Origin: CAVTGO01 sp963734275 | GTDB taxonomy: Bacteria; Actinomycetota; UBA4738; HRBIN12 | Length of the DNA stretch: 64,000 bases | Direction: 5' to 3' | NCBI GenBank assembly: GCA_963734275.1 | Contig: CAVTGO010000002.1 | Span: 1 to 64,000 of the forward strand | In this document: positions 42,003 to 50,192 of the stretch, in pieces | Layout of the letters: every line of letters begins with the position of its first letter | Position numbering within the stretch: the stretch's first letter is position 1 | Notes under the pieces: model-generated | Told to the model about the DNA's origin: nothing | The model's database searches: none | What the model saw: the letters and a program-made list of their open reading frames with translations, nothing else | Program-made: the position numbers and the translations under genes

Positions 42003-43603
42003 GTCGGCGTGTCCGCTCCGCGCCCGAGCGCGCGACCCGCCATCCGGAACAGCGACGCTCGCTCGGTCGCCGGCAGGCCCACGGCGATGAGCGCCGCCAC
42101 GTAGGCCAGCCCGCCGACAGCCGCCGAGACCAGCAGGTCGAGCGCCCACTTCTCCGCCGGCATCACGGCGTGGGCGAGGGCCATCGCGACGCCGCCCACG
42201 AGCGCGGGGGGGACGAGTCGCAGGTACCCGATGTCGAAGGGCCAGATCCCGAGGAACCGGCGCACGAGCAGCAGCCGCGCGACCGCGCTGAACGTCAGCG
42301 TGCACGCCTGCGCGAGCGCCGCTCCCCGGATCCCGAGGCTCTCGGGGCGGGCGAGCCAGAACGCCAGCGCGACGTCGAGCGCGAACCCGCCGAGGTAGAT
42401 CAGCAGGTCCCAGCCCGTGCGGCCCGCCATGATCAGGATGAAGCCGACCGTGCCCACCATGACCGGCACGATCATCCCGACGATCAGGATCTGCAGCGCG
42501 GGGGCACCGGCCGTGAACTCCTCGCCGAAGATCCGCAGGACCTGTTCGGGCAGGACGGCGAGGACCAGCAGGACGGGGATCGTGGCCGCGAGCGTCCACC
42601 GGGTCACCTGCTTGTAGAGGTCGTCGAGGCGCTCGCGCTCCCCCTTGTGGTGCAGGTCCGCGACGAACGGGCTGAACGTGAGCGACACGCTCGTGAGGAA
42701 CAGGAACAGGGCCTGCCCGGCGCGGAGCACGGCGCCGTACACGCCGGTGTCGCTGGCGCCGGCCGCGCCCCGGTCACTGGACAGCACGGACAGCACGAAG
42801 AAGTCCGTCCAGAAGATGAGCTGGCTGAACAGCGTCGCCGGCGCCCGCAGCGCGCCGAACCGCACCAGCGCGCCCGTGCGCTCCTCGAGCACGCCCTCGT
42901 CGGCCGCCACCCGCGGGAACCGCGCCTGCTCCTTCTCCCACCCGTACCAGGCGATCGCGAGCGCGAGCGCCCAGGACGCACCGAACGCCGCGCCCGCGAC
43001 GGCGGGCGAGTCCGACAGGACCGCCCACATCGCGAGCGTGAGGACGATCCACCCGATCGGTTGCGCGATCCACTGTGAGTACAGCGTGAACCGCATGATC
43101 TTCAGCCCGCGGGTCGCCCCCATGTACACGAACGCGAGCGCCGCGAACGGCACCGTCACCGCCGCCGCGCGGAACGCGGGGGTCGCGGCGTCGGGCAGGG
43201 CGCTGAACCGATCCGCGAGCCACGGCGACGCGAGGAACGCCACCGCGCCGAACGGGAGCGAGACGGCCGCGGCGATCAGGGCCGATCGACGCACGAGCCC
43301 ACGCGCTCGCGGCGCGCGGTCCCGCCCGACGAGGATCGCCACGAGGCGGACGTTCGCGACGTCCATGCCGAACCGGGTGGCGGCCGCCGCGATGAACGCG
43401 AACTGGGTCGTGAGCGTGACCACGCCGAACCCGCCGTCGCCGAGGCGCCGGGTCATGATCACCTGTGCGGCGAAGAGCGCGACCGCCCCGATCGCGAGCC
43501 CGAGGACGTTCTGGCCCGTGTTGCCGAGGATCACCCGCTGATCGCGGCCGCGCTCGCCCGGCGGTGCCGTCGCGTTCTCCTCGGCGGTGGTGGGATCGTC
43601 CAT
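41999..43603 (-). CDS. Wzx/MOP-superfamily polysaccharide flippase
   Basis: 534 residues, about 14 membrane spans, from ATG 43603. A longer open frame to 43801 overlaps the divergent gene and has no support. The N-terminal helix motif NTGQNVLGLAIGAVALFAAQ with MTRRLGDGGFGVVTL is the oligosaccharide-repeat-unit translocase signature. The later FWTDFFVLSVLSSDRGA and DTGVYGAVLRAGQALFLFLTSVSL match the second bundle. It would flip lipid-linked glycans across the membrane. No glycosyltransferases are adjacent. A GATACT box lies 9 nt upstream of the ATG. Confidence 0.87.
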   Translation of the reverse strand: MDDPTTAEENATAPPGERGRDQRVILGNTGQNVLGLAIGAVALFAAQVIMTRRLGDGGFGVVTLTTQFAFIAAAATRFGMDVANVRLVAILVGRDRAPRARGLVRRSALIAAAVSLPFGAVAFLASPWLADRFSALPDAATPAFRAAAVTVPFAALAFVYMGATRGLKIMRFTLYSQWIAQPIGWIVLTLAMWAVLSDSPAVAGAAFGASWALALAIAWYGWEKEQARFPRVAADEGVLEERTGALVRFGALRAPATLFSQLIFWTDFFVLSVLSSDRGAAGASDTGVYGAVLRAGQALFLFLTSVSLTFSPFVADLHHKGERERLDDLYKQVTRWTLAATIPVLLVLAVLPEQVLRIFGEEFTAGAPALQILIVGMIVPVMVGTVGFILIMAGRTGWDLLIYLGGFALDVALAFWLARPESLGIRGAALAQACTLTFSAVARLLLVRRFLGIWPFDIGYLRLVPPALVGGVAMALAHAVMPAEKWALDLLVSAAVGGLAYVAALIAVGLPATERASLFRMAGRALGRGADTPT

Positions 43604-43612
43604 GCGGCGCCA

Positions 43613-43618
43613 AGTATC
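43613..43618 (-). promoter_or_regulatory. Putative -10 of a leaderless transcript (flippase)
   Basis: GATACT on the minus strand, 9 nt before ATG 43603, with no ribosome-binding site. Confidence 0.4.
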
Positions 43619-43691
43619 CCCGACCGGGGGTGCCGCCCGAGTGGTCACAGGGGTAGCGTCCCCCGGACACCCAGCCGGAGGAGGTTCCAGG

Positions 43692-44054
43692 ATGGCCGAC
43701 ACGACGAAGCTCGAACGCGGGAAGCGGAAGATGGCCGAGATCCACGGCGAGCGGGCGCTCGGCACGGTGGAGTCGCTCGGCGACCTCGGCGAGCTGATCA
43801 TCGAGGTCGCCTACGGCGACGTCTACTCGCGCCCAGGACTCGCGCTCCGCGAGCGCCAGATCGCGACGGTCGCCGTGCTCGTGGCGCTCGGGCGCTCCTC
43901 GCAGCTCCCGGTCCATCTGCGGTCCTCGCTGAAGGCGGGCCTCACCGCCGACGAGCTGCGCGAAGTCATCTTGCAGACGGCCGTGCTCGCCGGGTTCCCG
44001 CCGGCGATGAACGCGTGGTCGACCCTGAAGACGATCGCGGAGGAGGCGTCATGA
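43692..44054 (+). CDS. Carboxymuconolactone decarboxylase (CMD) family protein
   Basis: 120 residues with GGAGGAGG about 8 nt upstream of ATG. An all-helical CMD domain is seen, with LALRERQIATVAVLVALGRS followed by QLPVHLRSSLKAGLTADELR and the C-terminal EVILQTAVLAGFPPAMNAW. There is no CxxC, so it is not an AhpD-type peroxidase. It belongs with the gamma-carboxymuconolactone decarboxylase-like group, whose members decarboxylate lactones in aromatic degradation. No other aromatic-catabolism genes are nearby. Confidence 0.85.
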   Translation: MADTTKLERGKRKMAEIHGERALGTVESLGDLGELIIEVAYGDVYSRPGLALRERQIATVAVLVALGRSSQLPVHLRSSLKAGLTADELREVILQTAVLAGFPPAMNAWSTLKTIAEEAS

Positions 44055-44081
44055 AGATCGGGCCGGCTGATGGGTGCGCGC

Positions 44082-45434
44082 TCATCCGGGGATCGACAGC
44101 ACGACCGTGGCGCCCCCGCCCGGATCGGTAGCGATCGCCGCGGTGCCGCCGTGGGCCTCGGCGACCGCACGGACGATCGCGAGCCCAAGTCCGGATCCCC
44201 CGTCGACGCGGCCGCGGTCCGCGTCCGGCCTCGCGAATGCGTCGAAGGCCCTCGGCAGGTACTCGGGCGGGAAGCCCGGCCCCGTGTCGCGCACCTCGAG
44301 ACGGACGATGCCGTCGTCCCGCGAGGCCTCGACGATCACGCGGCCGCCCGCCGGCGTGTGCCGCACCGCATTGTCCACGAGGTTGCCGAGCGCCTGACGG
44401 ATCCGCAGTTCGTCCAGGTCCGCACGCAGATCCGCGGGCACATCGGACTCGATCGCGACCCCGCGCTCCGCCGCACGAGCCGAGAACGAGTCGGCCACGC
44501 CCGTGACGACGCCCGCCAGCTCGACCGGCTCCCGTCGCACCGGCAGGCGCCCTCCCTCCGAGCGCGCGAGAACGAGGAGGTCTTCGGCCAGACGCGAGAG
44601 ACGGTCGGTCTCCTCCGAGGCGCTCCGCAGGGCGCCCTCGAGCTCCTCGCGGGTACGCGAGCGGCGGAGCGCGAGGTCGAGCTCGGCCTTGAGGTTCGAC
44701 AGCGGCGTGCGGAGCTCGTGGCTCGCGTCGTCGACGAACCGCCGCTCGCGCTCGAGCGCCTCCTCCAACCGCTCGAGCATCGCGTTCAGCGTCTCGCCCA
44801 GGCGTCCCAGCTCGTCTTCGGTCCCCCCGACCGGCAGGCGCCGGCCGGGCTCGGACGCCGAGATCGCCGCGGCCTCGATCCGCATCGCCTCGACCGGGCG
44901 GAGCGCCGCGCCGATCGCGAGCCAGTTCACCCAGACCACCAGCGCGACCGCGACCGGACCGAGGATCGCGAGCAGCCCCGCCAGGCGGGCGAGCGCCTCC
45001 CGCTGGTCCTCGAGCGAGGCGCCAACGACGAGCATCCGGTCCTCGGCGCCGGTCACAGGTACGAGCAGGAGCCGGGCCGGCACCTCCTCGCCCTCGGCGA
45101 CCACCACGGTGGTCTCGACGAACCGCGTCCCCCGCAGGGTCGCGAGCTCACCCACATCCACGAGCGGCCGGTCCGGCAGGCCCGGCGAGGCGTCGAGGAC
45201 CTGGCCGCCGACGCCGAGGACCTGCGCAAACGCCTCGTCGGACTCGACGAGCGTTCCCGGCGCGAGACCGGCCGCAGGACCGGCGAGGAGCGCGTCGGCG
45301 CGCGAGCGCAGTCCCGCGTCCACGGCGTCGATGAGCTGTCCCTGGAGCCGGACGTAGAGGAAGCTGCCGACCGCCGCCAACGCGACGGCGATCAGGACGG
45401 CGGACACGATCGTTAGCCGCGTGCGGATCGACAC
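44082..45434 (-). CDS. Two-component sensor histidine kinase (HAMP, HisKA, HATPase)
   Basis: 450 residues from GTG 45434. Two membrane spans (residues about 8-30 and 160-185) flank an extracytoplasmic sensor of about 125 residues. HAMP (ALRPVEAMRIEAAAIS) follows, then HisKA with His in FVDDASHELRTPLSNLKAEL, and HATPase with NLVDNAVRHTPAGG, DTGPGFPPEYLP and GGSGLGLAIVRAVAEAHGG. This is the classical EnvZ/PhoR-type layout. The start is immediately next to the regulator stop (no gap), so the pair is one operon. The signal is unknown. Confidence 0.92.
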   Translation of the reverse strand: MSIRTRLTIVSAVLIAVALAAVGSFLYVRLQGQLIDAVDAGLRSRADALLAGPAAGLAPGTLVESDEAFAQVLGVGGQVLDASPGLPDRPLVDVGELATLRGTRFVETTVVVAEGEEVPARLLLVPVTGAEDRMLVVGASLEDQREALARLAGLLAILGPVAVALVVWVNWLAIGAALRPVEAMRIEAAAISASEPGRRLPVGGTEDELGRLGETLNAMLERLEEALERERRFVDDASHELRTPLSNLKAELDLALRRSRTREELEGALRSASEETDRLSRLAEDLLVLARSEGGRLPVRREPVELAGVVTGVADSFSARAAERGVAIESDVPADLRADLDELRIRQALGNLVDNAVRHTPAGGRVIVEASRDDGIVRLEVRDTGPGFPPEYLPRAFDAFARPDADRGRVDGGSGLGLAIVRAVAEAHGGTAAIATDPGGGATVVLSIPG

Positions 45435-46109
45435 CTACGGCTCCGCCCGCAACCGGTAGCCCGACCCGCGCACCGTCTCGATGGAGTCGCGGCCGAAGGG
45501 GCGGTCGACCTTGTTCCGCAGGTACCGGACGTACACGTCGACGACGTTCGAGTCACCCTCGTACGCGAAGTCCCACACGTGCTCGATCAGCCGCGTTCGT
45601 CCGAGCACCTCGCCCGGATGCCGCATCAGGTACTCGAGGAGAGCGAACTCCTTCGCGGTGAGCTCGATCGCGCGACCGTCGCGCTCGACGTCTTTCGACG
45701 CAGGGTCGAGCGTCAGGTCGTCCACGCGCAGGGCGGGAGGACGCTCGGCGGCGCCACGGCGAATCAGTGCTCGCAGGCGAGCGAGGAGCTCGGCGATCGA
45801 GAAGGGCTTCGTGAGGTAGTCGTCCGCCCCGGCGTCGAGCCCGGCCACGCGGTCGGCGACCGCGTCGCGCGCCGTGAGCATCAGGACAGGGCTCCACCGG
45901 CCGGCCTCGCGGAGCTTCCGGCACACCTCGAAGCCGTCGAGGTCCGGGAGCATCACGTCCAGGACGACCGCGTCGTACGGGTTCTCGGCGCCGAGCCAGA
46001 GCGCCTCGTTGCCGCCCGAGGCCACGTCGATGGCGTAGCCCTCCTCCTCGAGAGCGCGCTTGAGCAGGCCGGCCATCTTGACCTCGTCCTCGACGACGAG
46101 CACCCGCAC
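45435..46109 (-). CDS. OmpR/PhoB-family response regulator
   Basis: 224 residues. The receiver has VLVVEDEVKMAGLLKRALEE, phospho-acceptor Asp in AVVLDVMLPDLDG, the Thr of LMLTARD and Lys of DYLTKPFSIAEL. The winged helix has LTAKEFALLEYLMRHPGEVL, VVDVYVRYLRNKVDRPFG and VRGSGYRL. It is cotranscribed ahead of the kinase at 44082-45434. Its targets cannot be read from the sequence. Confidence 0.93.
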   Translation of the reverse strand: MRVLVVEDEVKMAGLLKRALEEEGYAIDVASGGNEALWLGAENPYDAVVLDVMLPDLDGFEVCRKLREAGRWSPVLMLTARDAVADRVAGLDAGADDYLTKPFSIAELLARLRALIRRGAAERPPALRVDDLTLDPASKDVERDGRAIELTAKEFALLEYLMRHPGEVLGRTRLIEHVWDFAYEGDSNVVDVYVRYLRNKVDRPFGRDSIETVRGSGYRLRAEP

Positions 46110-46187
46110 CTCGGCCTCCCAGCTGAGGACCCACCCTAGGCCGTTCCCGATGAGAGACGTATGAGAGCAGGAAGCCTGATGCGAGGC

Positions 46188-46529
46188 TCAGGCTGGCGTC
46201 TCGGTCAGAGCGTTCAGGACCGAAGTTCCGATCCCCGTCACGACGAGCGCGACCGCGAGCGCCGGCGCGCCTGCGGACCACAGCGCGATCGCCGAGACGA
46301 CGAACAGGTCGATCTCGATCGACAGGCGGAGCGGGAGCGATACCGGTCGCCGAGCCTTCGGCGAGACGTACACACCCCAGATCCCGGCGGCGATCAGCGG
46401 GGTGCCGAGGCCGAGCACCCACGCCCCCGCGCCGTCCGCCGCGGTGAAGCCCCAGTACGCCAACGCGGCGAGCAGGCCGAGCTCGCACATGAGCCTGACC
46501 GCCAGGACGCCCGCCCGTAGACCGTGCAC
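46188..46529 (-). CDS. YrdB/DUF2568 small membrane protein
   Basis: 113 residues, four membrane spans (LMCELGLLAALAYWGF, AWVLGLGTPLIAAGIWGVYV, IEIDLFVVSAIALWSAG, ALAVALVVTGIGTSVLNAL). The E in CELGLLAALAYWGF and the WGxxVSPKA loop are typical of DUF2568. GTG 46529 is preferred because a TAGCGT box lies 7 nt upstream; other in-frame starts lie further out. Function unknown. Confidence 0.8.
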   Translation of the reverse strand: MHGLRAGVLAVRLMCELGLLAALAYWGFTAADGAGAWVLGLGTPLIAAGIWGVYVSPKARRPVSLPLRLSIEIDLFVVSAIALWSAGAPALAVALVVTGIGTSVLNALTETPA

Positions 46530-46536
46530 GTCCCGC

Positions 46537-46542
46537 ACGCTA
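46537..46542 (-). promoter_or_regulatory. Putative -10 of a leaderless transcript (DUF2568 gene)
   Basis: TAGCGT on the minus strand, 7 nt before GTG 46529. Confidence 0.45.
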
Positions 46543-46570
46543 TCGGAGCGGGATCTCAGGGCACCAGGTG

Positions 46571-47458
46571 CTACGGGACGGCTTGCCAGAGGAGCATCGT
46601 CGCGTAGGCGCGGAACGGCCGCCACGCCTCGGCCCTCGCGAGGATCGCACGCGGCGTCGCGTCGAGCCCGAGACGTACGAAACCATGTCGAACGCCGAGG
46701 TCACCCGCGACGAACGCGTCCGGGTCGTGCAGCGCACGCATCCGGACGTACTCGGCGGTCCAGGGCCCGATGCCGTCGACCTCGAGCAGCCGCCGCGTCG
46801 TCTCGTCGGGGTTCGCCTCGACGCTCAGGTCGAGCTCGGCACCCGCGACCATGCCGGCCACGCGCCGGATCGTCCCTGCTCGCCGACCGGTAACTCCCAG
46901 CTCTTCGAGCGGCGCATCCGAGAGACGCCCGGGGCCGGGGAACCGCGTCGTGATCCCTGAGCCGTCACCCTCGAGAGCCGTCCCGAAGCGAGCCGAGATA
47001 TGGCCGAGCATCGTGCGCGCCGCCGCGACCGAGATCTGCTGGCCGACGATCGCGCGCACGACGAGCTCGAACCCGTCCGCCGCGGCCGGAAGCCGGATCC
47101 CGCGGTGCGCCCGGACGAGCGGACGGAGCACCGGGTCGCGCTCGAGCGTTCGGGCGACGGCGTCCGGGTCGACGCCGAGGTCGAACAGCCCACGGGCGGC
47201 CCGCACGACCGCGGGCAGGTCCCGCAGGTCCTCGGGCGACACCTCGAGGCGCACCGCGTCGACGGCCGGCATCGGCGTGAGCTCCAGGACGGCAGGGCCC
47301 AGCGAGCGCCGGTAGGTCGAGCCCGGGACCTCCTCGACGCCGGGAATCGCCCGGGCGCCGAGGAAGCCCAGCAGCGCGGCCGCGGGGAAGGGCGGCCGGT
47401 ACGGCAGCGAGACGCTGATCGGATGGTCGAGGCCGGCCGCTTCCGCTCCATCAGCCAT
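46571..47458 (-). CDS. alkA: AlkA-type DNA-3-methyladenine glycosylase II
   Basis: 295 residues from the ATG that begins MADGAEAAGLDH. An AlkA N-terminal domain (SVSLPYRPPFPAAALLGFLG, TYRRSLGPAVLELTP) precedes the HhH-GPD glycosylase domain: FELVVRAIVGQQISVAAART, the helix-hairpin-helix LLEVDGIGPWTAEYVRMRA and the catalytic Asp in DAFVAGDLGVRHGFV. It removes alkylated purines in base-excision repair. E. coli AlkA has 282 residues, so this is full length. An open frame extends upstream to 47779, but nothing there is conserved. Confidence 0.9.
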   Translation of the reverse strand: MADGAEAAGLDHPISVSLPYRPPFPAAALLGFLGARAIPGVEEVPGSTYRRSLGPAVLELTPMPAVDAVRLEVSPEDLRDLPAVVRAARGLFDLGVDPDAVARTLERDPVLRPLVRAHRGIRLPAAADGFELVVRAIVGQQISVAAARTMLGHISARFGTALEGDGSGITTRFPGPGRLSDAPLEELGVTGRRAGTIRRVAGMVAGAELDLSVEANPDETTRRLLEVDGIGPWTAEYVRMRALHDPDAFVAGDLGVRHGFVRLGLDATPRAILARAEAWRPFRAYATMLLWQAVP

Positions 47459-47560
47459 CGGATTCACAACGCCGGAGCCGCCGCGGGACGTGAGACAGGC
47501 GTCCGGAGGTCCGCACACCTCGGACCCTATCCTGGGCGCACCGATCGGAGACGGGAGGAC

Positions 47561-47689
47561 CGAATAGGCAGGGAGGAGAACGTCGCGATGGTCACGCGCT
47601 TCTACGACGAGGTGTGGAACGCCGGGGACGTCGAGGTCGCCGACGCCGAGATCTTCGCTGGAGCGGTGCCGCCCGACGGGGAGGGCTGA
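47561..47689 (+). pseudogene. Remnant of a SnoaL-like/ester-cyclase gene
   Basis: REENVAMVTRFYDEVWNAGD followed by VEVADAEIFAGAV is the typical N-terminus of SnoaL-type polyketide-cyclase-like proteins (ENVxxVRRFYDEVWNxGD). It stops at TGA 47687-47689 after about 40 residues instead of about 130-140. The first conserved residues lie before the only ATG (47588, with GGAGGAG upstream), so the gene is broken or decayed at the 3' end. The M23 gene begins 1 nt later. Confidence 0.55.
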
Positions 47690-47690
47690 C

Positions 47691-48401
47691 GTGCCGCGCC
47701 CGCCCTGGGGCTCGGCGAGCGAGCTCGACGACGCCGTCTTCGTCGAGTTCCCCCTCAGGGGCGAATGGGCCGCGGCCACGACGCCGGCCCACCGGATCCC
47801 GAGCCACGGGACCGACCTGCTCGGGCAGCGCTACGCCTACGACCTGGTCCGGATCGACGGCCGGAAGGGCTTCCACCTCCATCCGGCCGGGGCGCTCCGC
47901 TCGTACCTGATCGGCGGCCGGACCCGCGACTGCTACGGATGGGGTCAGCCGATCCACGCCGTGTTCGACGGCGAGGTCGTCGAGGCCGTGGACGGGGTTC
48001 CGGAGCGAGCATGGCTCCACGTCGTGCGCGAGCTCGCGCTCGTCATCAAGAACGCGGTCACCTTCGATCCGGCCAAGCGCGGGCTCGACCCGCTCCTCGG
48101 CAACCACGTGATCGTGCGGACGGACGAGACGTACGCGCTCTTCGCCCACCTCGCGCCGGGGACCGTGGCCGTCGAGGCGGGGCAGACGGTCCGCGCCGGC
48201 GACCTCGTCGGCAACGTCGGCCACACGGGGAACTCCACGGCGCCCCACCTGCACCTCCAACTGATGGACTCGGCCGATCTCCTGACCGCGAAGGGCATCC
48301 CCTGCGCCTTCGCCGCATACGAGGTCCTCAGCGACGGAGCATGGGAACGCGTCGAGAACGGCGTACCAGCCAAGGGCGTCCGGATCCGTTCCATCCCGTA
48401 G
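47691..48401 (+). CDS. M23-family (LytM-like) metallopeptidase
   Basis: 236 residues from GTG. The zinc-peptidase elements are visible: SHGTDLLGQRYAYDLVRIDG with His and Asp ligands, GWGQPIHAVFDGEVV, GNHVIVRTDETYALFAHLAP and AGDLVGNVGHTGNSTAPHLH with the HxH motif. No signal peptide is seen, which is usual for this short subgroup but odd for a peptidoglycan hydrolase. Its role may be cytosolic, or export may be non-classical. Confidence 0.85.
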   Translation: MPRPPWGSASELDDAVFVEFPLRGEWAAATTPAHRIPSHGTDLLGQRYAYDLVRIDGRKGFHLHPAGALRSYLIGGRTRDCYGWGQPIHAVFDGEVVEAVDGVPERAWLHVVRELALVIKNAVTFDPAKRGLDPLLGNHVIVRTDETYALFAHLAPGTVAVEAGQTVRAGDLVGNVGHTGNSTAPHLHLQLMDSADLLTAKGIPCAFAAYEVLSDGAWERVENGVPAKGVRIRSIP

Positions 48402-48493
48402 GCGCGAACGACGCTCGTAGGTCATCCTTCGCACACCATGCCGAGCGCACCGTTGCCTGAACGTTCCGGCGCTCGCGGGCCTTCTTCCTGGAG

Positions 48494-49024
48494 ATGGCTG
48501 CGGAGCTTCGGCTCGTGAGCGTGCGCGAATCGCCCCCCGCCGAGGCGCCCCTGGACTTCGAGGGCTTCTTCGCGCAGGAGAGCGGGACGCTGTTCAAGAG
48601 GCTGTGGCTGGTCACGCGCGACAAAGGAGAGGCGGAGGACATCGTCCAGGACGCGTTCATCGTGATCCTCGAGCGCTGGGAGCGGGTGCAGGCGATGGAC
48701 GATCCCACCGGCTACCTGTACCGGGTGGCGTTCAACGCCTGGCGCAAGCGCGCGGGCCGGGCGGCTCGGACGATCCAGCGCCTCGCCGGCCGGCCCTCGG
48801 ACCCGCCCGACCACTTCTCGAGCGCCGACGCGCGCACGATGATCGGACCGGCGCTGGACGCGCTCACACCGCGCCAGCGCGCGGCGCTCGTGCTCACGGA
48901 GCTGCTCGGCATGACCTCCGAGGAGGCGGGATCGATCCTCAAGGTTCGCCCGGTGACCGTCCGCGTGCTCTCGTCGCAGGCGCGCGCGGCGATGCGGGAG
49001 CGGATCGGAGGCGTCGATGGCTGA
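48494..49024 (+). CDS. ECF-type RNA polymerase sigma factor
   Basis: 176 residues. Region 2 is AEDIVQDAFIVILERWERVQ followed by DPTGYLYRVAFNAWRKR. Region 4 is ALDALTPRQRAALVLTELLG with MTSEEAGSILKVRPVTVRVL. It overlaps the next gene by 8 nt, the usual arrangement of a sigma with its anti-sigma factor. The genes downstream (lipoprotein, secreted hydrolase, exported TolB-like protein) are likely members of its regulon or operon. Confidence 0.9.
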   Translation: MAAELRLVSVRESPPAEAPLDFEGFFAQESGTLFKRLWLVTRDKGEAEDIVQDAFIVILERWERVQAMDDPTGYLYRVAFNAWRKRAGRAARTIQRLAGRPSDPPDHFSSADARTMIGPALDALTPRQRAALVLTELLGMTSEEAGSILKVRPVTVRVLSSQARAAMRERIGGVDG

Positions 49025-49580
49025 GCTGCGGAACCGCCTCGAGCGCGAGGGTGAACGGGTCGAGATGGGTCCGGGCGTCCTCGACCGCGTCTACGAGGGC
49101 CACCGGCGCAAGGAACGCCGCAAGCGCCTCGCGGCCGGCCTCACCGCGGGTGCGCTCACGATCGCCGTGGCTGTCTGGCTCGTGGGGACGCTCACGGGCG
49201 ACACGCCGAAGACCCCCGCCGAGCCCCCGGGGCCCGTTCCGATCGCTGGCACGTACCGGCTCACCCTTCCCGGGTCCGACCCGGACGTCGCCGACCTCGA
49301 CATCGCGGGCACGTACACGCTTCGCCTGAGCCCGAACGGCGTGATCCAGCTCGCGGCGCCGCCCGGCTTCGAGGACACCTACGAGTCTGGGTCCGGCGAT
49401 GCCTACCGCGTGACGGGCAACGTCGTCTCGATCGGCTCGTTCACGTCGTTCTCGTGTCCCGGAACGGTGGGGACCTACCGGATCCAGCTCACCGCGACCG
49501 AGCTCCGCCTCACGCCGATCGACGAATCCTGCCCGCTCCGCGAAACCATCTTCGGCAGCCGTCCGTGGAAGATCGTCTGA
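49017..49580 (+). CDS. Putative membrane anti-sigma factor
   Basis: 187 residues, no family I can name. The cytosolic N-terminus (about 40 residues, very charged: LRNRLEREGERVEMGPGVLD) precedes one membrane span (LAAGLTAGALTIAVAVWLVG) and a Pro-linked exported domain (AGTYRLTLPGSD, AGTYTLRLSPNGVIQLA, FEDTYESGSGDAYRVTGNVV). The beta-rich repeats resemble lipocalin/DUF-type sensors. Position (8-nt overlap with the sigma gene), topology and charged N-terminus suggest it binds the sigma factor. There is no zinc (HxxxCxxC) motif. Confidence 0.75.
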   Translation: MAELRNRLEREGERVEMGPGVLDRVYEGHRRKERRKRLAAGLTAGALTIAVAVWLVGTLTGDTPKTPAEPPGPVPIAGTYRLTLPGSDPDVADLDIAGTYTLRLSPNGVIQLAAPPGFEDTYESGSGDAYRVTGNVVSIGSFTSFSCPGTVGTYRIQLTATELRLTPIDESCPLRETIFGSRPWKIV

Positions 49581-49628
49581 ACGGTCGTCGCTCGAACGAC
49601 CTTCTTCACGTGACGAAGGGAGGGTGAG

Positions 49629-50192
49629 ATGAGCCGGACGCGATGGTTCTTGGCGGTGGCGTCCCTCGCGATCGCGATGACCGCCTGCAGCGGCGACGAT
49701 CCGCCGGAACCGGCCGAGCCGGCGGGTCCGAGCGCCAACGAGACGACGGGCTCGACGGGAGCCGACCCGGCGGCCGATCCCCTCGAGGGAACCTGGACCG
49801 CGGTGATCACCCCCGAGCTCGCGGAGCAGGCGGCCGAGACCGCGGGGCTCGCCCCCACGGCTGACTCGCTCGAGGATCTCTTCGGTGGGCGGGGTCCCGT
49901 CACCATCGTCGTCACGTTCGGGGAGGGGCGGCTGATCCACACGGCCAACATGGAGGGTGAGCAACCCGAGGTTGGATGGGAGGGCGACTACGAGATCGTC
50001 GACGACGACACGGTCATCGCCGGCGACGCCGGGGACCTCTACATCGAGTACACCTACTCGATCCGGGGCGACGAGCTCGTGCTCGACATGGTCCGGGACG
50101 ACTTCTCTACGGTGTCCGAGGAGGAGCTGGCCGGCGAGATCTACGCCCAGACCGTGATCTACGAGAGCGCGCCGTTCATCCGGGAGTCCTGA
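49629..50192 (+). CDS. Putative lipoprotein with a lipocalin-like repeat pattern
   Basis: 187 residues. The signal peptide ends in a lipobox (IAMTAC) with Cys about 20, and an acidic/Pro linker follows. The exported part, DPLEGTWTAVITPELAEQAA and YEIVDDDTVIAGDAGDLYIE, resembles the beta-rich domain of the preceding protein, so the pair may be related by duplication. Function unknown. Its stop overlaps the ATG of the next gene (TGATG). Confidence 0.75.
   Translation: MSRTRWFLAVASLAIAMTACSGDDPPEPAEPAGPSANETTGSTGADPAADPLEGTWTAVITPELAEQAAETAGLAPTADSLEDLFGGRGPVTIVVTFGEGRLIHTANMEGEQPEVGWEGDYEIVDDDTVIAGDAGDLYIEYTYSIRGDELVLDMVRDDFSTVSEEELAGEIYAQTVIYESAPFIRES

Noticed and set aside
44051..44200. ATGA-coupled open frame starting at 44051 after the CMD gene
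   Set aside because: It has no recognisable domain and runs antisense through the histidine kinase; the first residues (MKIG) alone are not evidence of a truncated dehydrogenase.
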